From Kiloniella spongiae (GTDB taxonomy: Bacteria > Pseudomonadota > Alphaproteobacteria > Kiloniellales > Kiloniellaceae): a DNA stretch of 64,000 nucleotides. The stretch is taken from assembly GCF_001026905.1 (NCBI RefSeq), contig NZ_LAQL01000003.1:248001-312000 (forward strand). The letters run 5' to 3'. A program made the position numbers and the translations under genes. The stretch's first letter is position 1; each line of letters starts with the position of its first letter. Below, piece after piece: positions 45,068 to 53,582 of this stretch. The notes below the pieces were generated by a model. That model did not search any database. It was given only the letters and a program-made list of their open reading frames with translations, and was not told where the DNA came from.

Positions 45068-45520
45068 ATGTCCGGGAATACAACTAACAAGGGAGATACA
45101 AATCAAAAAAAATCTGAACGGCGCTCTTTTTTGACGGGTGTAATGAACTTGGTTGGTGCAACAGGCGTTCTTGTTGCATCAACTCGGATCTCGACAGGCG
45201 TGTTCGTCGGGGGGAGCACGTTGGCCGGGCTTTCCAGCTTGACAAATGCAGCTGATAACAGCCGGGAACATACGGTGGAAATTCGTAATCTCGTCTTTGT
45301 GCCTGACGTAATTGAGGTCTGCCCGGGGGATAAGATCCGTTGGATCAATCGTGATATCAGTCCTCATACTGCGACCGCTCTTGATGGTCGCTGGGATACA
45401 GAAGAACTTACCTTAAATCAACGTCGAACACTGATTGTCACCAAAGACATGGCTGGCGAGTATTATTGCCTCTTTCATCCCCATATGAGAGGGGAAATCC
45501 GCTTAAGGGAAAAAGCCTGA
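45068..45520 (+). CDS. Tat-exported amicyanin-like cupredoxin
   Basis: 150 residues. Twin-arginine motif ERRSFLTG (residues 17-24) with a hydrophobic stretch after it points to Tat export of a folded copper protein. The core has the four type-1 copper ligands: His in SPHTATAL and Cys, His and Met in YYCLFHPHMRG, an amicyanin/pseudoazurin-like CxxHPxM arrangement. Probably a small periplasmic electron carrier. No amine dehydrogenase or denitrification genes are near, so the partner is unknown. Confidence 0.8.
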   Translation: MSGNTTNKGDTNQKKSERRSFLTGVMNLVGATGVLVASTRISTGVFVGGSTLAGLSSLTNAADNSREHTVEIRNLVFVPDVIEVCPGDKIRWINRDISPHTATALDGRWDTEELTLNQRRTLIVTKDMAGEYYCLFHPHMRGEIRLREKA

Positions 45521-45524
45521 AAAA

Positions 45525-45570
45525 AAACTGAGCCGCTATTTCCTTTTGTCAGGTATTTGCGGCTCAGTTT
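45525..45570 (+). terminator. Intrinsic terminator of the DUF4142/cupredoxin genes
   Basis: Perfect 12-bp stem AAACTGAGCCGC (45525-45536) / GCGGCTCAGTTT (45559-45570), just after the cupredoxin stop. It could also act on the minus-strand transcript. Confidence 0.7.
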
Positions 45571-45626
45571 CTGTACTCGGACGTTGATTTATAAAGCCTA
45601 TGGTTTTTATCTTGTCAGCATAGTGT

Positions 45627-46439
45627 TTATTCAGCAACGACCTTGCGATAGAGGTGCCATGTGGAATGCCCCAGTACAGGCATCACCACGCAAAGGCCGA
45701 CAAAGAACGGGATCGACCCGACCAGCATTGAACCAGCAACAATGGTCCCCCAAACGGCGATGGGAACAGGGTTAGTCATAACAACTTTTACCGATGTCTG
45801 TACGGCCAATGCGGCGCTGATATCTTTGTCCAGCAGCATGGGGAAAGAAATAACGCTGATGGAAAGGACAACAACAGCAAAGACGAAACCAACCCCGCAA
45901 CCGATAAGAATAAGATTCCATCCAGCAGAAGTTGTCAGAACCTGACTGATAAAGGCACCGATTGAGGTAATCTCAGCGGTGCCGAAAATGGTTTTGAAAA
46001 GCATCAGTGCAGTGACCAGCCAGACAAGAAAAATAACCGTGAGCAATATTCCCAATGCGCTGATGGATCCAATGGCGGGGGAATGACAGATGTTAAAGAC
46101 ATGACGCCATGCCAGGCTCATATCTTTTTCGCGACGACGACTAAGCTCATATAGGCCCAATGCGGCAATGGGGCCTAGCAGGGCAAAGCCAGAGACAATG
46201 GGGAAAATCAGAGGGATAATATCGTAGCCCGCAGCCATACGGGCAGCCAGAAGACCAATGATGGGGTAGATTATAGCCAGCAGTAAAATATGGCTGGGTT
46301 TTTGTTTGAAATCATTCAGACCCCTGGCGATAACATCCATGAGATCTTCGACAGTGATTTTGTTGATTTTAGGGATGCTTTTCACGGCTGTCCTGTCTAG
46401 ATCGACAACAGGATCGTATTGAGTTGCTGTTTTCGGCAT
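45627..46439 (-). CDS. DUF2189 family membrane protein
   Basis: 270 residues from the ATG at 46439, with AGGAGAT about 8 bp upstream. Six membrane helices. DVIARGLNDFKQKPSHILLLAIIYP at the N-terminus and GLYELSRRREKD are the DUF2189 signatures. Function unknown in the family. Monocistronic. Confidence 0.8.
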   Translation of the reverse strand: MPKTATQYDPVVDLDRTAVKSIPKINKITVEDLMDVIARGLNDFKQKPSHILLLAIIYPIIGLLAARMAAGYDIIPLIFPIVSGFALLGPIAALGLYELSRRREKDMSLAWRHVFNICHSPAIGSISALGILLTVIFLVWLVTALMLFKTIFGTAEITSIGAFISQVLTTSAGWNLILIGCGVGFVFAVVVLSISVISFPMLLDKDISAALAVQTSVKVVMTNPVPIAVWGTIVAGSMLVGSIPFFVGLCVVMPVLGHSTWHLYRKVVAE

Positions 46440-46741
46440 TAGTCTTATCTCCTGAACCAGTGGGTTCGCGAACAGCACTAATAACTTGATATAACTTTAC
46501 AGCTAGACGACAGCTAAACGCCCATTAAAAGGGCAGGGACAAACATTCTGCCATTTTGTAAAGGCGGTTCTTGTGCCGCCCAATCGGGCCGCTATCCGCT
46601 TATCTATTGCCTATAGTACACGAAAACAGCAATTCCGTCATCTTGTTGCCGATCATCTGAGATCAAAGTCAAGTGAACGATTGTGAGGAGTGCGGGATGA
46701 AAATGAATACGACGAAAGTCTCTTGTCACAAGTTTCGAAGG

Positions 46742-46910
46742 TTAAGTTAGGATAAGATCAATGATCTCATTTCTATTTAAGCCCAGTTGTTTTAAGGTTT
46801 TTTTGTCTAAGAGTTTTAAAAGAGAGATTGCCCCATGAAGGTGTTTTTCTACGGTCTCAGACTGTGTGAAAACTAAATCTCAAATGATAATAGCCTGAAA
46901 ACAATGCCAT
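46742..46910 (-). pseudogene. DUF1127-like small gene, apparently frameshifted
   Basis: The frame ending at 46742 reads LLKLLDKKTLKQLGLNRNEI, a good match to the DUF1127 (YjiS-like) core L-x-D-I/L-G-L-x-R-x-E-I, followed by IDLILT and stop. This frame has no start codon and meets a stop near 46880; an ATG at 46910 opens another frame (MALFSGYYHLRFSFHTV). A single frameshift near 46870 would join them. The 484-480 bp gap between DUF2189 and the IS6 element (46440-46962) holds nothing else I recognise. Confidence 0.35.
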
Positions 46911-47032
46911 TTTCTACGAGGGAGCAAAATATTAAGGAGATGACTTAGATACGCAAATTTGGGGCTCTATTGCAAAAAATTCACTCAGAGTTACTCTTCA
47001 ATAGATTTTCATTTTCCTAGCGGGATTTCTCG

Positions 47033-47695
47033 ATGTCTGAGTTCAAGTGGCGTCACTATCATGGCTCGGTCATCCTTCAATGTGTCCGTTGGTATTGTAA
47101 GTACGGTATCAGCTATAGAGATCTCTCTCAGGCCATTCCATGATCCTGACGAGCAAGGCTTGAAGAAATGATGGTGGTACGAGGAGTTGAGGTTGATCAT
47201 TCAACGCTTTACCGGTGGGTTCAGGACTATGCTCCTGAACTTGAAAAGAAGCTCCTGTGGTTCAAGAGAAGTCGTTCTTATTACTGGCGCGTGGATGAAA
47301 CCTATATAAAGGTTAAAGTGAAGTGGAAGTACTTGTATCAAGCGATTGATAAGGGCGGAGATACTCTCGATTTTTACTTGTCCGCAACGCGCAACACCAA
47401 AGCAGCCAAGCATTTCCTTAGCAAGGCCCTCAAACGTAATAAGAGATATGTCCCTTTATCGATCTCATCAGACAAGGCTCCAACATATGGAGAAGCTATC
47501 AGGGAGTTGAAAGCTGAAGGCAAGATCCTTAATGAGCTTTTGCATCGCCAGATCAAATACCTGAATAACAGGCTTGAGGGAGATCATGGCAAACTCAAGC
47601 GATTAATTAAGCCCACCCTTGGCTTCCAAACCATGAAAACGGCCTACGCCACGATTAAGGGGTTTGAAGTCATGAGGATGTTTAAAAAGGGCTAG
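47033..47695 (+). pseudogene. IS6-family transposase, interrupted by an in-frame insert with two stops
   Basis: The start MSEFKWRHYHGSVILQCVRW and the body RGVEVDHSTLYRWVQDYAPE, WRVDETYIKVKVKWKYLYQA (first Asp of the DDE triad), SISSDKAP (second Asp) and a Glu in NRLEGDHGKLKR are clearly IS26-like, all in one frame. Between SYRDL and EEMM a 36-bp insert (47125-47160) adds 12 codons including TGA at 47141 and 47147. Without it the gene would be a normal-length transposase of about 208 residues. Downstream translation from 47168 would lack the DNA-binding N-terminus. Confidence 0.8.
47125..47160. repeat. 36-bp insert in the IS6 transposase gene
   Basis: Begins CTCTCAGGCC and ends GCAAGGCT. Its bounds were inferred by comparing the flanking protein with the conserved SYRDLEEMM core of IS6 transposases. 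On the reverse strand it reads CCTTGC-n20-CCTGAG, matching the ends of the insert in the IS1595 remnant at 53380-53412. Confidence 0.5.
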
Positions 47696-47931
47696 TTTAG
47701 ATTCTGGCTGCACGATGAAACAGGACCAATAGCAGAGGCCAGATTCATTAACCGATTGCTTGGAGTTTATGCCTGAAATCCGTCTCGAAAAAGGAGTTTT
47801 TCGACCAAGTTAAGTTTTTGCAACAAAGCCTTTACATTTGCGTGAAGTCTGAAAAGCATTAATTGATGACACGCCTTAGTGTTAATAACCGATCTTAGAG
47901 GTTCTATAAATTGTTGACCACCAAAAAATGA

Positions 47932-48699
47932 TTAGCGCGTTAGAAGAAATTTAGCGATTGTTGCATTGAACAAATCTGCTTGTTCCAGATGAACACAATG
48001 CGCGCCATTTGGCAGTAGGCAAAGTTCAGCATTTTTGAGAGTATTGGTTAATTGTACAAGACCATCAACCGCATATGAACGATCCTTATCGCCGCTAATT
48101 ACGAGTATCGGTATATCCAACTCGTGTAAGCGTTTACTGACATCCCACTCCTTGAGTGCGTTAAGTGCTCCTATTACCGCTTCGGTTGTGGCGCCCGTCC
48201 CGGCGGAGAGACAAAAAGGGAACATCGGTGCTTTTTCATAATCAGTAAACCATGTCGCCGTTACATATTTGGAGATACTATTCACATCACCACTTTCAAC
48301 TTTTTTTGCTGTTTCATCGAAAGTTTCGAATCTTCCCGGTAAATTTCCTGAGCTATTAGTTGCATAAAGCACTAGCTTTTCAACACGGTCCGGATAATCC
48401 AAGGCAGTTTGCAGAGCAACCATTCCTCCCATCGAATGTCCCAGAAGATTAAATTTATCAATGCCTAATTGATCCAACAAACGGAGTTGAGCTATTGAAT
48501 GAGCTTTAATTGAGTTGACTGCATCTTGGGTATTACTACCCGCAAACCCCGGCAGGTCAGGGGCAATAATATCAAATGAGTGCCCCAACGCTGCCATCTG
48601 AGGTGCAAAATATCCACCTCCACCAAGAAATCCGTGTTGCATGACAAACGTCGGGCCAGTGCCGTATCGATGATAGTTAAGCATACCAGACATCCTCAA
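47932..48699 (-). CDS. Alpha/beta-hydrolase
   Basis: 255 residues. Oxyanion loop HGFLGGGGYF, nucleophile elbow GHSMGG (Ser about residue 93), acid Asp in ISGDKDRSYAVD and catalytic His in NGAHCVHLEQ. The cap is short. It hydrolyses an ester, amide or C-C bond of an unknown compound. The start overlaps the TRAP large-permease stop by 4 bp, so it is the last gene of the MmgE-TRAP operon and probably processes the imported compound. Confidence 0.8.
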   Translation of the reverse strand: MRMSGMLNYHRYGTGPTFVMQHGFLGGGGYFAPQMAALGHSFDIIAPDLPGFAGSNTQDAVNSIKAHSIAQLRLLDQLGIDKFNLLGHSMGGMVALQTALDYPDRVEKLVLYATNSSGNLPGRFETFDETAKKVESGDVNSISKYVTATWFTDYEKAPMFPFCLSAGTGATTEAVIGALNALKEWDVSKRLHELDIPILVISGDKDRSYAVDGLVQLTNTLKNAELCLLPNGAHCVHLEQADLFNATIAKFLLTR

Positions 48700-49997
48700 C
48701 TCGCCAACTCAGGCAAATACAACGCCATCTGCGGAAACAATAATAGAAGGGCAATGAGAATCGCCAAGGCCCCTATGAATGGAAGCACACCTAAAATCAC
48801 ATCCTTGAGAGCAATTTCTTTAGGGGCGAGTCCTTGTATCACATATAAATTCAATCCGACAGGCGGGGTAAGAACAGCTATCTCCATGGTGATCGTGTAG
48901 ATGATGCCGAACCAAACCAAATCATACCCGACCGAGCTAATCAACGGGAACAATGTCGGTAACGTGATAAATGTAATTGAAACAGGCTCCAGAAACATAC
49001 CTACAACCAGGTAAAATGCAATAACCATTGCCAAAACCATATAGGGTTCAAGTGCCAGTGTCAGAAAGGCCTCAGTGAATTGTTGAGGTACCTGGTGATA
49101 GGTCAACACAAAACCAAAGAGTGTACCTGCGGACAAAAGCAGACCCAAATATCCCATGGTACGCATTGTTGCCAGAAGAGCACTCTTGAGTCCTTCCCAT
49201 CGGAGATTACCAACAGCAACTGCAATTATAAGTGTCAAAAGTGCTGCGATTGCCGCAGCTTCGGTAGGTGTCGCTATACCAGCATAAATCGACACTGTTA
49301 TCACCAATCCTATAACCAGAATTGGTAGAACAGCTGCCATAATTTCAAATAATGGCATACGAAGAGCATTATCTACTCTAGGGATTGATTCTGGATTAAT
49401 TATTCCCCAAACAACCACAACAATAGCAAACATGGTCGTCAGCGTGATTCCGGGCAGAATACCTGCAATAAATAAATCACCAATCGAGACATCGACAACG
49501 ATTCCGTAAAATAGAAGAATTAAGCTAGGAGGAATGAGCACACTTAACGTTCCGCCTGCAGCAAGGACGCCTGCAGAAAGACGTTTGCCATATCCCAACT
49601 TCAACATCTCAGGCAGCGCGACACTACCGATTGTTAACGAACCGACCATACTTGAACCGCATACGGCACCGAAACCTGCACAAGCACCGATACTGCCATA
49701 AGCTGCCGACCCACGCACACGAACACCTCGATGCATAAACCGATACAGATTAGGACCAATTGTCGAGCGGGCAATCAACTCACCAAGAAATACAAATAAA
49801 GGAACCGCTAATAAAATGTAATCAACCCAAACGCCCCAGATTTTCAGTTCAACACTTATAAGTGAAGTGCTGAAGTCCTGAATCAACCAAAGAAAGGGTA
49901 ACGAGGCCGCTGCCAATGCAAAAGGCAGAGGTACCCCAAGTGAAATCAAAACCATGAGCAAGGTAAGTAGCCCGCCACCGACATGATACCATTCCAT
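48696..49997 (-). CDS. dctM: TRAP transporter large permease (DctM type)
   Basis: 433 residues from the ATG at 49997, two bases after the small-permease stop. About 11-12 membrane helices with hallmarks of DctM: AYGSIGACAGFGAVCGSSMVG, LAAGGTLSVLIPPS and TPTEAAAIAAL, which line the Na+ and substrate sites. It uses a sodium gradient to import an organic anion captured by the binding protein. Confidence 0.9.
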   Translation of the reverse strand: MEWYHVGGGLLTLLMVLISLGVPLPFALAAASLPFLWLIQDFSTSLISVELKIWGVWVDYILLAVPLFVFLGELIARSTIGPNLYRFMHRGVRVRGSAAYGSIGACAGFGAVCGSSMVGSLTIGSVALPEMLKLGYGKRLSAGVLAAGGTLSVLIPPSLILLFYGIVVDVSIGDLFIAGILPGITLTTMFAIVVVVWGIINPESIPRVDNALRMPLFEIMAAVLPILVIGLVITVSIYAGIATPTEAAAIAALLTLIIAVAVGNLRWEGLKSALLATMRTMGYLGLLLSAGTLFGFVLTYHQVPQQFTEAFLTLALEPYMVLAMVIAFYLVVGMFLEPVSITFITLPTLFPLISSVGYDLVWFGIIYTITMEIAVLTPPVGLNLYVIQGLAPKEIALKDVILGVLPFIGALAILIALLLLFPQMALYLPELAS

Positions 49998-49998
49998 A

Positions 49999-50514
49999 TC
50001 ACTTTTCCTCTTTTGTATGAGTAGAAGAGGTTTCCCGTCGAGATGTCCAATTTTTTGCAATAAGTACAATACAGAAAATAATTAATGCCAGTGCTGTCGG
50101 CATCCAAAACCAGGCTCGAGGCCAGCTAAGGACCTCAGACGCGGCACCTGACTTGTTTGCTCGAAAGAATGCTGATACTGCAGAATAAGCAAAGAAGCCT
50201 CCGACCAACAACATGATCAACTGATTCAACTGGGTAATAATAAATCTCAACCTAATTGGCAGAAGGTTGGAAATTATTGTTACCTTAGGTAAAGCATCTT
50301 GCTGCATGGCGTAGGTCAACCCAAGAAAGGCGCAAGGCACAAGCATAAGAGCAGTTGCCTCAGTTACGAAAAGGTCAGGCTTGTTAAAAACATAACGCAT
50401 AACCACACCATACGAGATCCAGATCGTTTGAATGATTATTATGATAGCACCAATTCCTGCTAGTATAGGGCCGAGCCGTTCTATGTAATTGACTTTGCTT
50501 TGAATGTGCTCCAT
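49999..50514 (-). CDS. dctQ: TRAP transporter small permease (DctQ type)
   Basis: 171 residues from the ATG at 50514 (GGAG 8 bp upstream). Four membrane helices; YVFNKPDLFVTEATALMLVP is the DctQ signature helix and LGLTYAMQQDALPKV is also typical. It forms the scaffold of the membrane complex with DctM. Separated from the binding-protein gene by a strong hairpin. Confidence 0.85.
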   Translation of the reverse strand: MEHIQSKVNYIERLGPILAGIGAIIIIIQTIWISYGVVMRYVFNKPDLFVTEATALMLVPCAFLGLTYAMQQDALPKVTIISNLLPIRLRFIITQLNQLIMLLVGGFFAYSAVSAFFRANKSGAASEVLSWPRAWFWMPTALALIIFCIVLIAKNWTSRRETSSTHTKEEK

Positions 50515-50578
50515 GGCTTCTGCTCCATGCTGTAATTGTAAAAGCATCTTCTATTAAATATCGTGACGCCTGTAGATA

Positions 50579-50619
50579 AAAATGCGCTGATATGTGGGTG
50601 AAGCATATCAGCGCATTTT
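50579..50619 (-). terminator. Intercistronic hairpin between TRAP binding protein and permease genes
   Basis: Perfect 16-bp stem AAAATGCGCTGATATG (50579-50594) / CATATCAGCGCATTTT (50604-50619), 9-nt loop, T-rich on the minus-strand exit side. It probably causes partial termination or 3' end protection so that more binding protein than permease is made. Confidence 0.75.
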
Positions 50620-50630
50620 CTTTGCATAGA

Positions 50631-51629
50631 TTATTGCCGATGCTTGGCCAGCAATGCGCGAATTTTGTCTGCAGTTTCTTTTCCGCAAGTATTAGTTAGT
50701 TCCTTGTCCCAAAAAGGCTGAATCGAGGCTAAAAGCATATCACGCTCTTCTTCTGTAAGGGATCGGGCAGACCCACCACCCTTCATAACAGCATCCCCAA
50801 CAGACTCATTTACCCAAGCTTCATAGCGCGGTTTCAACCATTTTTGGGTTTCACGGCTTGCGTCTAGTATGGCTTGTTGATCTGCAGCGCTAAGGCTATC
50901 AAACTTATTTTTATTCATCATATACATGACGTTGCCATAGAACAGGTCTGCATTAATCATGTGCGGCATGACGGTCCAGAGTTTCCACGAACTATAAGTA
51001 GCAACACCCATATTGATTCCGTCAACCACACCTCGTTCAGCAGACTGGAATACTTCCTTAGGAGATACAAAAACCGGACTACCACCCCAACCTTCAATCA
51101 TCTCGCTAACCAAAGGGCCGATAGAACGAACCTGAAGTCCGTTCAGTTTATTCAGATTCACATTTTCCTTTTGAAACCACCACTCTTGATCATACGAATA
51201 ATTTGATGAGAAAATATTCACCAAACCTGCTTTAGCCGCCTCTTCCGACAAAATTTCTGTCATCTCTTCATCGAGTTCTATCTGATTTTCGAGATTGACT
51301 GAAGCAGGGTAAAAAGCACCCGCCCGGTAACAAGGTAAGCGATCATCATATGAGATGTGACTAACGTCAGCCACACCACCAAGAACTGCGTCGATACCTT
51401 CGCTCCATCCGTTCAATGTTGCTGAAGGAAAAATTTCCATGCGAACTCGACCTTCGGTTTTTTCGGCTATTAGGCTCGCAAAATGCTGGAAACCTTCGTG
51501 GCGGATATCGACCTCATTGACGTAAGTGGATAATCGTATCAACTCTTCGGCGTTTACTGTGACAGAATTAGCGCTGACAGCAATTACTGCTGCTGATACG
51601 AGCAATTTTAATTTGGTTGTAAGTTTCAT
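50631..51629 (-). CDS. dctP: TRAP transporter periplasmic solute-binding protein (DctP type)
   Basis: 332 residues from the ATG at 51629 (GGAG 7 bp upstream). Signal peptide core LKLLVSAAVIAVSANSVTV, cleavage VNA-EE. DctP hallmarks: FPSATLNGWSEGIDAVLGG, NKLNGLQVRSIGPLVSEM (with the Arg that pairs with the substrate carboxylate) and VVDGINMG. The ligand is therefore probably an organic acid. Second gene of the operon after MmgE/PrpD. Confidence 0.9.
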   Translation of the reverse strand: MKLTTKLKLLVSAAVIAVSANSVTVNAEELIRLSTYVNEVDIRHEGFQHFASLIAEKTEGRVRMEIFPSATLNGWSEGIDAVLGGVADVSHISYDDRLPCYRAGAFYPASVNLENQIELDEEMTEILSEEAAKAGLVNIFSSNYSYDQEWWFQKENVNLNKLNGLQVRSIGPLVSEMIEGWGGSPVFVSPKEVFQSAERGVVDGINMGVATYSSWKLWTVMPHMINADLFYGNVMYMMNKNKFDSLSAADQQAILDASRETQKWLKPRYEAWVNESVGDAVMKGGGSARSLTEEERDMLLASIQPFWDKELTNTCGKETADKIRALLAKHRQ

Positions 51630-51662
51630 GATAGTCTCCATGCTTGTTTAATTTTTTTATTT

Positions 51663-53066
51663 TTATTGGGCAGTTAGGCGGAATGCGTGATCTGCCATTT
51701 TTATAATTTCAAACGTACATAAATCAGGAGTTTTCAAAGAACAGCCCGCAAATGTGAGGCAATCATTGAATTTTTTGATCAAGTCTTTATCAGTCAACGG
51801 GCGATTTGGCATACCAAAGGCTTCCCCACAGAACCCACTTGTTGTTTTCCCTCCCGCAAATAATATTGTTAGGCGTGTACTTTCAGGATATTTCTCCCGC
51901 ATCGGCGATGATGATAGATCCTCAGCGACACGGATTGTTACCCGCTCCATTAGCGCTCGTTTTCTATCAGATTGAATCTCTGCTAACTGCAGATCTTTAA
52001 GTCGAACTCGCCCGTGTTCAGCCGCACAGGCAAAGCAGTAGGGAAGAGAAAATTGTGCCTGTTGGGCATTTTCGGGATATATGAACACCAAGCTCGCATG
52101 AACCAACGTGGGCACTTCAGCCTCTACTGATACAATGTCATCTGCAGTTTTATCAGATTCTTCAAGCAATTTTGCTGTTATTTCGATCATCGCATGAGCA
52201 GCCGAACAAACCGGGCTGGTTTTGAAAAGCAATCCAGGCGTTTCAAGTCTCCAACGGTCTCCCAAGCTTTCAACTTGCGAGAATAAAGAGTGGCCATTGT
52301 TCAAAAGGGCGAAAAATCCATTTTTCTGCTCAAATGCATCTTGAGGGCCGGTTAAGCCAGCCTTTGCTACTCGCGCCAAGTTAATTGCCTGAGCGGCAAC
52401 ATTTCCACATAAATAGGGTTTTGCGTCAGTACCTGAAATAGCCCGTTGGATTCCGGCAGTAACAGCAGCCGTACCTATGGCATTTGCTGTTTGCTCCTCG
52501 TCCATATCATACAAACGGCATACACTCGCAACAGCACCGATCAATGCACACGATCCTGTCGCCCACCAACCTTGCATGAAATGATTGTGGCTGCAGATAT
52601 CACCAAGAACATAGCTTATTTCTGATCCAATGATAAACGCGAGTAATGCGTCCTCATCCGATGCATTGATCTCCTGAGCAACTGCCAAAGTAGCCGAGAG
52701 GGTAATAACAGAACTATGAGTTATCCCGGTATAGCTTGTGTCATCATAATCCCATACATGACCAGCCATCCCATTAATTGTCGCTGCCGCAATTGCGTCA
52801 GTTTGATGCTGCGTTGCAGTTGAACAATTACCTTTTGCGAGCGCAACGCATTCTGCAAGTAATCTGACTTTAGCGTGAACTGAACCAGCAGCAATGACAC
52901 CAATTGTGTCGAGCACTGCACGCCTGGCACATCTATTAACAACTTTAGGCACATCATTGAGAGAAAGCTCTTTACCCCAAACGGCAAATTGACGAGCAAG
53001 GAGTTGACTATCCATTGGCGATTTTTTCGAACTGCCTTTCTTGAAAGCTTTTCTGATGACAAACAT
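51663..53066 (-). CDS. MmgE/PrpD family protein
   Basis: About 467 residues (ATG at 53066; an alternative start at 53015 gives MDSQLLARQFAVWGKELS). The conserved helical core has RCARRAVLDTIGVIAAGS, INGMAGHVWDYDDTSY, HSSVITLSATLAVAQE, HFMQGWWATGSCALIGAVAS and KTSPVCSAAHAMIE, all typical. The family includes 2-methylcitrate dehydratase, cis-aconitate decarboxylase and iminodisuccinate epimerase, so the substrate is probably a di- or tricarboxylate. First gene of the TRAP operon; the upstream region carries the motif shared with the sox promoter. Confidence 0.8.
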   Translation of the reverse strand: MFVIRKAFKKGSSKKSPMDSQLLARQFAVWGKELSLNDVPKVVNRCARRAVLDTIGVIAAGSVHAKVRLLAECVALAKGNCSTATQHQTDAIAAATINGMAGHVWDYDDTSYTGITHSSVITLSATLAVAQEINASDEDALLAFIIGSEISYVLGDICSHNHFMQGWWATGSCALIGAVASVCRLYDMDEEQTANAIGTAAVTAGIQRAISGTDAKPYLCGNVAAQAINLARVAKAGLTGPQDAFEQKNGFFALLNNGHSLFSQVESLGDRWRLETPGLLFKTSPVCSAAHAMIEITAKLLEESDKTADDIVSVEAEVPTLVHASLVFIYPENAQQAQFSLPYCFACAAEHGRVRLKDLQLAEIQSDRKRALMERVTIRVAEDLSSSPMREKYPESTRLTILFAGGKTTSGFCGEAFGMPNRPLTDKDLIKKFNDCLTFAGCSLKTPDLCTFEIIKMADHAFRLTAQ

Positions 53067-53167
53067 CAACGTTCGCTGCCTGACCTAACAGCAACCTTGA
53101 ACGGGTCATTTTCTTAAAAAATGTCGAAATCATCATGCGTCTCTGTCTCGCAACCAATTTTATGTAT

Positions 53168-53192
53168 CAAATGCTACAAATTAAACGAACAT
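53168..53192. promoter_or_regulatory. RpiR-regulon candidate site upstream of MmgE/TRAP operon
   Basis: CAAATGCTACA (53168-53178), then CGAACAT (53186-53192). Both words recur, inverted, in the RpiR-sox intergenic region (54458-54468 and 54478-54484). It is about 100 bp upstream of the MmgE start. Confidence 0.5.
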
Positions 53193-53565
53193 GTGTCAAA
53201 TGTTATTTTTAAGATTTAATATTAGTCTAAGGGCTGCTCCAGATAGCATCGTTTATACAGATACATGGCAAGGTTATAATGCTCTTGATGTATCTGATTT
53301 CAAACACTATCGTATTAATCATTTAGAACTCTTTGCTGACAAGTATAACCACATTAATGGCTTTAAGATTTTTGGGATCCCTTGCCCGGAAGGGTGTGCT
53401 TGCATACCTGAGGGGAGAGCAAAGCGACACATGCGTAAATTTAACGGTGTTCCAAAGAGGCATTTTGCCTTCTTTTTGAAAGAATGTGAGTGGCGCTTCA
53501 ATAACAACAACCCAATGGATCAAGTAAGGAAATTGAACCAATGGGTTAAGAGATATATAAACTAA
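53191..53565 (+). pseudogene. IS1595-family transposase, 3' remnant with internal insert
   Basis: Only the C-terminal third is present: SIVYTDTWQGYNALDVSDF, RINHLELFADKYNHINGF, then AKRHMRKFNGVPKRHFAFF and LKECEWRFNNNN, all conserved in ISSod11/ISNwi-like transposases. The conserved NFWNQ between NHING and AKRHM is replaced by a roughly 37-bp insert (about 53378-53415) plus a one-base deletion, leaving the frame open by net +36. The N-terminal zinc ribbon and first catalytic Asp are missing, so it is inactive. Confidence 0.75.
53380..53412. repeat. Insert in the IS1595 transposase remnant
   Basis: Reads CCTTGC-n21-CCTGAG on the plus strand. The same end motifs, with n20, occur on the reverse strand in the IS6 insert at 47127-47158. 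Contains a small hairpin CCCTT-GCCCGG-AAGGG. The middle shows little similarity. Confidence 0.4.
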
Positions 53566-53582
53566 TTATCTGGGACAGCCCC
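53562..53582. repeat. IS1595-family right terminal repeat
   Basis: CTAATTATCTGGGACAGCCCC, directly after the transposase remnant's stop. GGGGCTGTCCC is the usual outer end of these elements. The RpiR stop codon begins at the very next base (53583-53585 on the minus strand), so the element sits exactly at that gene's 3' end and may have replaced its original last codons. Confidence 0.65.

Larger units (their letters stand above)
46963..47830 (+). mobile_element. IS6-family insertion sequence, decayed
   Basis: 868 bp. The left end GGCTCTATTGCAAAAA and the right end (reverse complement GGCTTTGTTGCAAAAA) differ at only two of 16 positions and resemble the IS26-type GGCACTGTTGCAAA ends. The single transposase gene inside is interrupted. 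No 8-bp target duplication is seen (AAATTTGG left, TTTACATT right), so the copy has been rearranged or deleted on one side. Confidence 0.75.

Noticed and set aside
46955-47838. 8-bp target duplication around the IS6 element
   Set aside because: The flanks AAATTTGG and TTTACATT do not match, so no simple recent insertion is claimed.
53232-53246. GGGCTGCTCCAGATA as the left end of an IS1595 element
   Set aside because: It resembles the right end at 13 of 15 bases but encodes the natural transposase residues RAAPDS before IVYTD, so the match is probably chance.
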